This document shows positions 12,177 to 25,600 of a DNA stretch of 64,000 bases, one piece after another (within the stretch, counting starts at the first letter, position 1; each line of letters begins with the position of its first letter). A program made the position numbers and the translations under genes. Location of the stretch: contig OZ022342.1 in NCBI GenBank assembly GCA_963989245.1, positions 54,310,817-54,374,816 of the forward strand. Reading direction: 5' to 3'. The notes below the pieces were generated by a model. The model was not told the DNA's origin. It did not search any database and worked only from the letters and a program-made list of their open reading frames with translations. Source of the stretch: Nansenia antarctica (lineage: Eukaryota > Chordata > Actinopteri > Argentiniformes > Microstomatidae).

Positions 12177-14272
12177 CCAACAGTAACACCTGATAAACCA
12201 ACACTTTATGTGGAACATCACTACCAGTCACTGGAAGTAGACTCCCAATATTCCCCTCTCCCTCCCATGCAACGTTCTTCTGTTGAATATTGCTCAAACT
12301 AGTGTGAGTGTGTGTGCTGCTCTCTGGGAATCATTGAGCAGAATCAGAGTGCAAAAACTCTCACTGATGTATTTAACACGGTATGAGAGTTCTTTAGGAG
12401 TTAAACACAGACCTCACTTTTTCGATAGTAATGATCCAGCTGCACGCAAAATGCTGATAGTTCGAGACGGTAAACACTATGGATTGACCAAATATGCACA
12501 TGAAAATGGATTTTGAGTAAAATTCCCCTTTTAATAACACATACATACCGGGTTGATGAATTGTTTATTTAGAGGACAGCCCGGGGGAGGCAGCAGTGGA
12601 TGAGGAAGAAGAGGAGGAGGAAGAACAGCAGGAGTTCCAGGCCGCAGGAAAAGTGGGAGCCAAGAAGCAGAGGAAGCTGGAGGAGAAGCAGGCCAAACGT
12701 GCTCAGAGAGAGGTGGGAGAGAGACCACAGCATTAGAATGCCTCCTCTGCTCTCATTCTCTCACATCAATCCCTTCAATCCAGTCTGTGTATGAGGAGTC
12801 AGCAAGGCTAGAGGGGGAGTTGGTGATGTTTTGGAACTAAATGCAGCCCATGATAACCAATTAGAGATGCTCCGATCAGGGTTTTTGGTGCCGATCACTG
12901 GAATCAGTGATCTGCCGATCCGATATCACCGATCACCGATCACAGCGTCGAAAATGGCAATTGAAGCATTCTATTTATTGTGTAGCATTATTTATGTTTT
13001 AAATTATTCTTAACACCATTGACATTGTATATTAAGTATTTAAATGAAATTAGGAGATGAGAAAGTATCATGAATTGACGACCATCTGTTTTATTGAATT
13101 CACAACCACCTGTAGCTTACTTCAGGAAAAACAAATAAAATGTGAAAATAAAAATCATAATAAATAAAATGTACACTGTCACATCAAATGTGCAACATTC
13201 CACTCGAATGAGAGGAACTAGGGGCTCTTAGAGAACTTGGAGCTTATACTGTAACTGTAGCTTTCCTGAGGAACAATAAACATACCCAAACTAAACTGCA
13301 ACATAAACAGGCTATAGCCAAATATAAAATACTGTTTCAAGTCAGTCAGTTTCAAGTCATATTTAGGAGGAGATAAGACAGCAAGTCAGCAATAATCAAT
13401 AAAACAAAAAAACAAAACATTGCACCTAAGGAGATTTCAGACTCAAACCTTACTTCTGATTAAGCAGCATCACTGGCAGATTAGCCTTGAGAAATACAAG
13501 CATCTCAGCGTTTTTGGCACTCAGCCTGTTCCTCTTATCATCTAAAATATGTCCTGCTGCTGAAAAGTCGCTCGCTATCTACACCTGTGCAAGGTGCACA
13601 GAGGAAGGTGCACAGAGGAAGACCTAAAACTCACGCGCTAATAGTTGTTGTTGCTATGGGCCAAGTGACTTCCTGCTCGCGGGGTCACATGACGTCGGTG
13701 AACACTACCTACACTACGCTCGTGAAGTCGCGCTGGAACTCTGACCAGCACTCGTGGAACGCCTCTCGTCCAATCAAAGCACTCGGTCCCTTTATGACGT
13801 CGAGCCCAGTGTGCGCTTCGGCGCGCTCTGAGCGAATCGACGAACGCAGCAAATGCCGTATGATATTCGTGGTATTGAAAGACCTTGCGTGCGTTCCTCC
13901 GCAAGGTATTTCTTTTGAGCAGACATTACAAACGGCATATTTGTTGTCTCTTTCCGACACTGTGTAATATTTCCAGACTGGCGACGCCATTTTGTAAACT
14001 GATCGGTCATGTTTGATCGGCCGTTTTGAGAACTCCGATCAAAACCGATCAAGGCCATATCGGCCGATACCGATCGGCGCCGATCAGATCGGAGCATCAC
14101 TATAACCAATACATTTCTGTGATTGCAGATGAAATTGTCATGGATGATTTTTCTTCTCTGTATTCCCTAGGCTGAACAGGAGGAGAGAGAGGAGAGGAAG
14201 AGGATGCAGGAGCTGAGAGAGCAGGAGAGACGCAAGGACGACGATATGGAGAGAGAGCAGGAGCAGAGAGAG

Positions 14273-14313
<41 letters not shown>

Positions 14314-15420
14314 TAGGCATGTCAAACAGATCTGTCACAGGCACTGACCAGCACATCACAGCACTCATCCCTCACATTCATTCTTTCTTCCTCCCAGTTC
14401 ATTCCTTTCTCCTATTCTGTTGTTCTGTAGGAGGAAGAGGAGCGACGGTCCAAAGAGGAGCAGGAGAAGAGAGATGAAGAGGAGTACCTGCGGCTCAAAG
14501 AGTCCTTTGTGGTCGAGGAACAAGGAGAGGTTGATGAGCCCACTGAGGAAGAGGTAATTTACAAATATTAGTCACATGATTTATTTCTATCGGGAATGAC
14601 TGAATATGAATGTATTTACTATTCCTCTTACTGTACCTTTGTTATTTTCTACTAGTCACGTAACCTTCTACAAGAGTTCATCCAGTACATCAAGGTAAGA
14701 GAGGACACGTGTACAACTGTGCTCCTGTGTACTGACTAGGCTATACTATACTCAAGTAGACTATTGAGTACACTTGTACAGGTTTGAAACCCCTGTTCCT
14801 CTGGCTCTCTCTCTCAGGACTCTAAGGTAGTGTTGCTTGAAGACCTAGCATCACACTTTGGATTGCGCACACAGGTGAGTGGAGGCGTGTGTGCGTGTGA
14901 TGTGTCAAATGGGGTTAAAGATGCACATCAAGCAAATGATTGGTTGATGGAATCGGGTGGAATTCTGACCTGAACTCCCTCTGTTGTCTATTAAAGGATG
15001 CCATTGCTAGACTGCAGGACCTGTTGGCAAATGGTTCCCTCACAGGTGAGCATGACAGAGAGCTTGCTAAAAGCAAGATACAGATTTCAGTCTCCATGTT
15101 GATCTCCACAGAGTCTATTACAACAGCCAGTATTGGCTGAGATTTATTTTGTAACTGCAGGCCCATTCAATCAAAAGCTTCCCCTCCTTTTGCAATCAAT
15201 CGACCTTTCTCTCCTCTTCCTCCCTCTTTCTTTCGGTCTGTTCCTTCTCTGTCCTCCAGGAGTGATAGACGACAGAGGGAAGTTCATCTCCATCACTCCA
15301 GAGGAGCTGAACGCTGTCGCCCAGTTCATCAAACAGAGAGGCAGAGTCTCGATCAGTGAACTGGCCCAAGCTAGTAACTCCCTCATCAACCTTGTGCCAG
15401 AGATACGCAACACAGCCTGA
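10736..15420 (+). CDS. ddrgk1: DDRGK domain-containing protein 1 (UFMylation cofactor), complete nine-exon gene
   Basis: DDRGK1 (UFBP1) is an ER-anchored subunit of the UFM1 E3 ligase with UFL1 and CDK5RAP3, acting in ribosome UFMylation, ER-phagy and ER stress control. Exons: 10736-10823, 11402-11554, 12573-12712, 14171-14272, 14431-14553, 14656-14694, 14818-14874, 14997-15045 and 15260-15420. These sum to 303 codons plus stop with every phase in agreement. Order of parts: an N-terminal membrane anchor (about 4-22), a basic R-R-R-R patch, a long Glu/Arg/Lys-rich helix (about 90-210), then the C-terminal PCI/winged-helix region with the naming motif I-D-D-R-G-K and R-G-R-V-S-I-S-E-L-A-Q. Length matches human (314). 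The ATG is the only one ahead of the anchor. Introns 2 and 3 carry transposon remnants; coding is intact. Confidence 0.95.
11832..12221 (-). mobile_element. Fragment of a non-LTR retrotransposon-like protein (possible RLE-type endonuclease end)
   Basis: Minus-strand frame in ddrgk1 intron 2. It contains V-G-C-T-F-D, a K-Y-Q-Q-L step and a basic G-L-P-K-R-R-A-K-Q-L segment ending in W-R-R-R-C-F-L-Y-P. This looks like the C-terminal part of repeated teleost reverse-transcriptase proteins; the spacing Asp...Glu...K-Y resembles the restriction-like endonuclease of R2/HERO/NeSL-type elements. A CA repeat interrupts its upstream side. Class assignment is tentative; its repeat nature is more secure. 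Confidence 0.45.
12122..12171. repeat. (AC)n microsatellite in ddrgk1 intron 2
   Basis: About 25 AC units, perfect. Confidence 0.95.
12862..14102 (-). mobile_element. Internally deleted BED-type hAT transposon, 8-bp TSD
   Basis: 1241 bp in ddrgk1 intron 3. The ends are inverted repeats: TAGAGATGCTCCGATC at left and GATCGGAGCATCACTA at right. The flanking TAACCAAT (12854-12861 and 14103-14110) is a perfect 8-bp hAT target duplication. On the minus strand an N-terminal BED zinc finger remains (from about 13990, with W-K-Y, C-x2-C and N-I-I-R-H-L). At 13573-13450 the hAT dimerisation tail follows (E-R-L-F-S-A-A-G-H-I-L-D, stop TAA at 13452-13450). The catalytic middle is gone. The internal joint lies beside a direct repeat, AGGTGCACAGAGGAA twice near 13590-13622. 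Non-autonomous, but a plausible substrate in trans. Confidence 0.92.
14276..14310. repeat. (AC)n microsatellite just inside ddrgk1 intron 4
   Basis: Starts four bases after the donor of exon 14171-14272. Close enough to the splice site that length change might affect splicing. Confidence 0.9.
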
Positions 15421-15747
15421 CAGAGAACAACACGCACACACTCACACACACACACACACACACACACAGAATTGGTCAATAATTTGCAACTCCCATGTAC
15501 AGGAAAACCTTGCAGCCTGATTTGTAATGCCTCAAACTGATTTGTAATGCCTCAAACTCAGCAGACACATCAGCATACCTACAAGCATTTTACACAGACC
15601 CCACATTTTTATTTCATACACTGGTCCTGGATTATGGGTTGCCTCGTAAAACCAGCCAGATATCCGAGGCTAGGATTATGGTTGCTTTCATAGAATTCTT
15701 CCTTTATCCTCTGTCTCCTGCTTATCTTAACTGTGAGTACATGTTTG

Positions 15748-15753
15748 AATAAA
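15748..15753 (+). terminator. Candidate ddrgk1 polyadenylation signal
   Basis: AATAAA about 330 bp after the ddrgk1 stop codon, followed by a GT-rich stretch (GTTGACTTGTGAATGGGTAA). This is consistent with the end of its 3' UTR. A CA repeat (15441-15468) lies within the UTR. Confidence 0.6.
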
Positions 15754-15759
15754 GTTGAC

Positions 15760-17125
15760 TTGTGAATGGGTAATTGTTCCTCATTTGTTGCCATTTATCT
15801 CCTACCCCTACAAACACACTACCATTTAGATACCATTTATTCTTTGACCAAATAGCTTTTTATGTGTTGGTTGCATTATCAGCCAACAACATCTTCAAGC
15901 ATCTTATAATATATCGATTGTATTTAGGTCAAATGTATTGTTTTATTGTTCCATGGAAAGTGAAAACAGACAAAGTAAAGCATAATTTGACAGTCTGTAA
16001 CTCATATTTAATTAAATCAGCGTTACTTTAATTGCTGTCCTACCGTGACACTCGTGTCAGTAATTTCCGGGTATCCCGGAAGTCTGCTTCCCAGCTTCAG
16101 CTGATTGCAGTTGCTATGAAAGAAGCAAGTAAGATATAGATACATGATGTCAACTGCGAATAAATATATTTTTGGAAACGAACTTCAAACCTAAAAGTAT
16201 ACGTGAAGAACTAGATTTTATGGCCTTGGATTCACTTGTGTGTTCGCTTTGGTAAGTAGTTCGCCTGGGTTGTTATTGGGCGCATCCGTCGTTCGTAGCT
16301 TGAATGACAGCTAGCCTAATGACAGCTAGCCGAATTCATAGTTAAAATGAAATATGTGCATAATTTCACTAATGACGTTTTTTAACATTGCGTATCCATC
16401 ATTACAATGAATTTGCTAGTTATAACTAGCTTTTAGTCACTGTCAGTTTCCTCCTTTATCACGTGCTTGCTGTTGCTTGCTGTTGCTGGTTAGTCATGGG
16501 TTAACCTCAACGAGAACAGTTTCCTAGTTAGGAAAGCCTGCATTGGGGAAATAGTTTTGCAAAAAACATTCTTTCGAAATATTTTTTAATTCTTTCAGGT
16601 TTTCTACAAATTTCTCCTCTACTAAATATTCCTTCCTGGTCGAAAAGAGAGTACATAACAAGCAACCATTCTACAAGCATGTATATCAGGGTTATTGGAA
16701 TGTAACATCCAATGAAATTGCGAGCACATTCTCCCATCGCTTCATCCAGTCCGATCCAAGGCAAAGCTAATAAACAATTCTCCAGACCTGATAACGTGAG
16801 GACAACGCTATTTGCATGTATGGCAATGCTAGACTACTCAAGGGTTAAATGACAGCTAAAATGCCTCACCTACTAGATCCCCATGACAACCACAGCCACA
16901 ACTCTCAATTTCCTCATATCTTGGTTTCATAAAAAAGTATTCATGTCAAAAAGACTTCTACAGTACAGTCAACTTCAGACTGGGGCATACTTTTATTGAA
17001 GCATTAACTTTTGTCACTTGTGGTTCGTTTTGACGGCAAACCCTAGCCAGAGATTTTAAGAATGCTCTACTATGCCATAGCTCTTAACCCTTTCTCTCTC
17101 CCTCCTCTTCCTGTCCCCTCCAGCC
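15760..17125. other. Intergenic and 5' UTR side of the four-TM gene
   Basis: No coding exon recognised. Near 16050-16260 the sequence (TTCCGGGTATCCCGGAAG, with two ETS-like CCGGAAG/TTCCGG cores) looks like a promoter and first noncoding exon, with a possible GGTAAGT donor at about 16250. The coding exon starting at 17124 has its own acceptor (CCCTCCAG), so an upstream noncoding exon is required. Confidence 0.45.
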
Positions 17126-18287
17126 ATGACGCTGAGTATGTCTCCGGCTGCAGTATGCCAGTGTTTCACGCTGGTTGCCCTGTGCACCTCCATTGCCGAC
17201 CCCAACTGGATCCAGGTCCGGAACGGCACTGATCCCGATGGCAAACAGCCACCTATATATATATATGGAGTGGCCTTCACCCTGCATGCTGCACAGAACC
17301 TCACTGACACAGGTGAGCTTCTATGCCCGTCCGTCCGTTTGTCTGGGTGGTGTGGATGGCTGGGGGATGTGGTTGCTCCATGCCCTAGCAGCTCTCTGCT
17401 ACGGCACTGTGGGTGCACTGTGGGGATGTATTTCCAACGTGTACTGTATGTTCCCTGCAGGTCCCCTGGGTGGTGTGAATGGCTGGGGCATGTGGCTGCT
17501 CTATGCCCTAGCAGGCCTCTGCTACAGCGCTGTCCTGCTCTCCAGCTCCTCCTTTTTAATGGACTTCCTAGGTGCTGGGATGTCCTACCCACGACTGGTG
17601 GTGTCTCTACACATCTCCACAGGTAATCCCACATTTCTCCCTCTCTCTATGTCTGTCTCTCTCTCTCCCTCTGTATCTCTCTCAGTCTCACTCTCTTTCT
17701 CTTTAATATCACTATTTCTTATTTCTACTTTCTTTCTTTCTATTTCTTTCTCTCACTCTTTCTGAAAGATGATCTAGTTTACATCACTATCTCCATAGTA
17801 CTTTACTGTTTTTCGTTATTGTTTTGTTTTTTTGTCCCCTTACCTCTCTCTCTCTCTCTCTCTACCACACTCTCTACCTCCCTCCCTAGTGGTTCTCCTG
17901 CTGTCTGTTGTGGGAGTGTGCGGGGTCTGCCTGTACGTCATCTACAGTAACCTTCAGGAGGGGAAGCTGGGGGTGCTGTGGGCAGGGGCAGGGGGCTTGG
18001 TCTGGCCTGGTGGTGGGGGATTCAGGACAGCAGGGATGCAGCCCTCCCCAGGGGAGAGCTTCTACATTGCAATGCTGGGCCTGCTGTTCTCCAGTCTGGC
18101 CTCTATTATCAACCTGTGTGGCCCGGGAGCTGGGGGCACTACCTCCTCCCCAACCCAGAGGGATTACACTGGCCTGGAAGAGGGAGAGGGGGAGGACAGC
18201 GACACAGACCCCCTTATCCCCAGACAGCAGGGACAAAGGGCAGCCAGTGGGGAGGAGTGGGGGGAGGTGTTCCCTGAATGTGACTGA
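17126..18287 (+). CDS. Four-transmembrane protein with a TMEM127/MOSMO-like N-terminus, complete, unnamed
   Basis: Exons 17126-17312, 17461-17622 and 17890-18287 give 248 aa with phase 1 at both joints. Residues about 8-25 form TM1, ending in A-L-C-T-S-I-A-D-P-N-W-I, which resembles the S-I-A-N-P-D-W-I of MOSMO and A-L-C-T-A-L-A-E-P-A-W-L of TMEM127. An extracellular loop follows with possible N-glycosylation sites N-G-T and N-L-T. TM2 is W-L-L-Y-A-L-A-G-L-C-Y..., TM3 V-V-L-L-L-S-V-V-G-V and TM4 F-Y-I-A-M-L-G-L-L-F, then a cytosolic acidic tail rich in Glu, Asp and Ser. This is the claudin/PMP22-like layout. I cannot name the gene and claim no function. Exon 2 has a decayed partial copy in intron 1. 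The start codon follows an acceptor by two bases. Confidence 0.75.
17339..17411 (+). repeat. Decayed partial duplicate of exon 2 of the four-TM gene
   Basis: About 73 bp in intron 1 align without gaps to 17462-17534 of exon 2 (offset 123 bp), with roughly ten differences. The copy still reads G-G-V-D-G-W-G-M-W-L-L-H-A-L-A where the exon reads G-G-V-N-G-W-G-M-W-L-L-Y-A-L-A. It lacks an acceptor AG at its start and the second half of the exon. Confidence 0.85.
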
Positions 18288-21650
<3,363 letters not shown>

Positions 21651-21809
21651 CCTGTCCGTCAGAAGACACTGTGCCCCGGAAGCTCAGCTGTGTGATCCAG
21701 CTACGGGACATCACCGGGACTTTGGTGTTGAGATTTAAAGGCACGTTTGGTGTGACGGTGGACACGTTCATAGTGGCTGCAGAGCTCCCGACGGAGAGCT
21801 GGGAGGTAA
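21651..21809 (+). other. Possible 5' exon of prr14
   Basis: The frame is open on the plus strand from a stop at 21646-21648 to a strong donor (GGGAG|GTAAGG at about 21809/21810) and contains no in-frame ATG. It lies 0.8 kb upstream of the first recognised prr14 coding exon, so it may be a noncoding first exon. An unrelated transcript is equally possible. Confidence 0.3.
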
Positions 21810-22613
21810 GGGTTACCATGACGATCCTCTAAGTTCCAGATACATCCTGATCCTTTAACAGTCGTGTATCTGCGGCCCCTCCGCTCAGGACGAGACTTCT
21901 CATATCCTTTTAATCGCCGATTAGTCAGTGAGTGTGGATGTAGCCAGCTAGCCAGCTCATTCAGGTGAGATCAACCCCCCCCCCCCTGTACTTGCATCTC
22001 CCGGTGCCCGCCTGTGCAGGCCTAGCTACGTTATATTTATGTCTCTTTAGTGATTTGATGATGTCAACGAGCTAGCTCACAGTAGGTCCGTCAGTTGAAG
22101 TAATCGGATTGACTCCTTCTAGCCAGCTAACACCATGTCAGACCATAAGAGGTGGCTATGTAGCAGGCTAGCTCGTGTACAGCAGGCGTGATAAGCAAAC
22201 TGCGATGTAAACTGTCTATATCTGCTATCTATTACACTGCTCTGGGCAACTATTCACTCACACTTCCACTTATGCACCGTTAACACCTAGTAATATGTTT
22301 CAATCATCCAATCATTTCAATCTGATGGTTGTGATAAATGCAGTGGCTGATTCTTTTTTTTTTTTTACTATGAAGCTTGATCAGATAAGCAAACTAGCTT
22401 TATGACGATTATACAACAACCTGAAATGTCTGGAATTAATGTTTCTGACGTCTGATTAATTTTGTCTTCCATCTTTTTCAAATGCTTATTTTATTTAACT
22501 ACTGATACGTACAGGGCACATCTCGGTGAATTCGATTTGTTTATATTTTAAAAAGAATAATAATTTAACTTTTTTTCTTATATCTCTGTTCTTACTGGCC
22601 TTTAGCCCATGTG

Positions 22614-25600
22614 ATGATGCTGTCATCTGTTCCGGCTGATCCAAGAGGTGCTCAGCAACTGCCTGGCACAGCATCCAGTCCATGCCCCCCTCTTGCCCAG
22701 CTCTACCATGACAGGGTGGCCACAGGTTGCAGGGAGACGAGCAAGGACCAGAGGGTTGTGGACAGTGGACATGTTATGATCCAGCCTTACAGGACAGCAG
22801 AGTGTAGAGAGAGTGTCGGGATGGACCTGGGTCACAGACATAACATGGCTGAACAGAGGCAGAGCACTCTGAGTTCAGTCCCCAGCCTCAGCCATGTCTA
22901 TGGGACTACTGGCTGTGCTGACTTGAGGAGAACAGAGAGGCCCATGTCAGACTTCCAGGTGGGTTATTAACACGATAAACAAAGTTTATCAACACTTCTT
23001 AGTTTTGGAAATGGTGTGTAATCTGTTGTCTTTTTCAGGTACAAGGCATTCAAAAACATGTAATCAAAAACAGCCCTTGGGTTAGCATCACTAATGAAGG
23101 TAAATATAAAAGTTCGAATGCCATTTAATTTAAACCTGATACTTAAAAATTTGCTTTTAATTTCTAATTGTACTCTTCCACAATTGAAACAATCGAAATG
23201 GCCCTAGTGGTACCGAATCCTCTAGCTGCGCAATGGAGCTCCCACTGACCCCTACTTCACTCTGCCCTGTCTCACAGAGAGCCTGTCTAGAGCTCCGTCC
23301 TGGCCCTCCTCCCCAGCCCGGGCCCCTGCTCCCCCTGCCGGCCCCACTGGAGAGCAGCTGGGTACCTTGGAGCGCTGCCTGGCCGCCCACCAGGCGGAGA
23401 TGAAGCGGCTGCTGACGGGCGCGCTGGGCTCTCTGTGCCACAGGCTGGAGCTGGTGGAGCGCAGGATGGAGCAGCTCAGTGAGCAGGGCACCGCACAAGG
23501 CAACAGCCTGGCCCTGCTCAACAGCCAGGTGGGACAGCTGTGCAGGGGGCTGTCCTCTGGCTGCACAGGCATGCCTCCCAAACAGGATCCGTCACCGTCA
23601 CCTGCCCAGGCTGTGGGTGAGTTGAGCTTGCTTATGCACAGCGGGGAGAGTGTGGGTGGGTGCCGGCAGTGGCCAATGGCAGCTAGTCAGAGTGTTATAT
23701 GGCGCTTTTCCACTACTGACCCGAACCGGGCCGCATTTGTATCCGAGCCGTGCCGTGCCGTACTTTGAGAAACGCTTCTCCATTATATTGAGCGACCCGG
23801 GACAAGGAGGAGTTACGTGTCATAAGATTCCCCCCCCCCCCCCCCCCCCCCCCGCTATACAGATCAGAGGGGGGAAATGCGTGTCTCCTGACACGTTGAG
23901 CACTGTGCTTTTGTTGTTGGTGAACTACCGTATTAAGCCTAAATAGATTGGGCATATAGTTCATGAATTACGGTAGTTTGAAACGTTGTGGAATCCGCTG
24001 TAGACAGCTCCGGTTTCGGAGCAAGACTATCGGCATTAGTCAAATACATGCTCACATCAAGTCAAAATGGCACATCCATCAATAATATTACACAATAACA
24101 ACTGCTCTGATTAGATTGCTTAGATTGTTTAATACATCAACGGGGGGGAAAGCGAGATGAACTCGCGAGTGTCATGCTTCCTCCATTGAACGGAAAGTCC
24201 TATCTATCCCATTCAAAGTGTTTTAGTCTTCCCCCTTTCCACTGGTAATAAGGAATTGGCAAGAATAGATCGATATAAATAGATCAACATAATGCAGCAC
24301 TATCATGCACAGATCAGCCTTAAAACATGTAACGTTAGATATATAACGGTGCGACGTATTTCTACGGAAAGGCTGACTGACGTGGGGCTCATACAATCTC
24401 CGCGTTCGTTATAGATAAGCTTGCAGCAGCGGGTGAACTCCCGGTTCATTGAGTTTACGGTTAAAAGCATAACTTCTCGGGGTGTCAGCGCGGTGGTTCA
24501 GTGCTCAAAATGACCGTATACCGATGGTGAAGTTAGCAAAGTAGTATTGTGTTTGTACCACCTTCATAGCCGGTGTTATTCACGGACAAACACGGTGCCC
24601 GGAGGCACCCTTTGCGGGTTAATAACTGTGGTTTACCGTAGGTTAGGATAACAATTCGTGTCCGGATAGGGGAGAGGACAGGGAATCTGAAACAATTTGA
24701 ATGGTGTCGATACGACACTGCTATCACGGTCGACACCGACATTATTTATATATACAGCATGGATGTTACCTGCCTGTTACCTGCCGCTTTCAGTTCTACA
24801 GGTCATCGCCATAATAGCGATTTTTTGTTATGCTTGTTGTAAATAAAAGTGCATTGAAATGACATTAAACTAAGATAATACGATGGTTATCATATTTTTT
24901 CAAATCTTTATTAATACGTTATTACAGAAACAGTAAGTGACATTTTCCTAGAGCGAAATCTGTTGTGGTATTTAAAAATGGTGGTTAGTGATGAAATCTA
25001 TGAACATGGGATGACGATTTCCATTGACCAATCAACGGTGTGCAGCGTCACACGTCACACGCAGCCTGGCAAAAAAGTACCTTTCGGCCCTGTAGTTCCT
25101 GCACTTGAAGGGTAGCTAAAAAAGTACCTTTCGGCCCGGTTCGGCTCGCTTCGGGCCAGCTCGGTTGGCAATGGAAAAAGGATAATAAACCGGGCCAGCC
25201 TGGGTCGACCCGGGTCAGCCCTGTAGTGGAAAAGCACCAATAGAGAGAAGCTGTGGGTGGAAGTGGACCCCAACAAAGTGGGGAAAGCTGCATTGTTGAC
25301 AATTGGAAATCATTTTGTAGCCGAGTGATGTTCTGTTTTTTTTTACTCTAGCTTTTGTGTTTTATACAGGAAAGGATACAATAATCTTTAAAGAGGAGAA
25401 GGTGGATTTTACCACCCTTCATTCATGCAGTATGGGCTCCTCTGGAGCGGACTTGGACAAAGGAAGTATCGCTGGATGTCAATGGAGGATGACTTTGTTT
25501 CCTCCCAGCCCCAGTTCGGTCCACAGTGTTGACAACAAAGTCCCTCATGGGTTGACTGGAAAAATCAAGAGCACAACAGTGTCAGGACAACCAGCATCCT

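Noticed and set aside
13587..13967. Plus-strand 126-residue frame in ddrgk1 intron 3
   Set aside because: Opposite strand of the BED finger of the hAT element.
17175..17765. 196-residue read-through frame across introns of the four-TM gene
   Set aside because: It runs through two good introns and a CT-rich tract; the spliced model gives the coherent protein. Only the exon-copy within it was kept.
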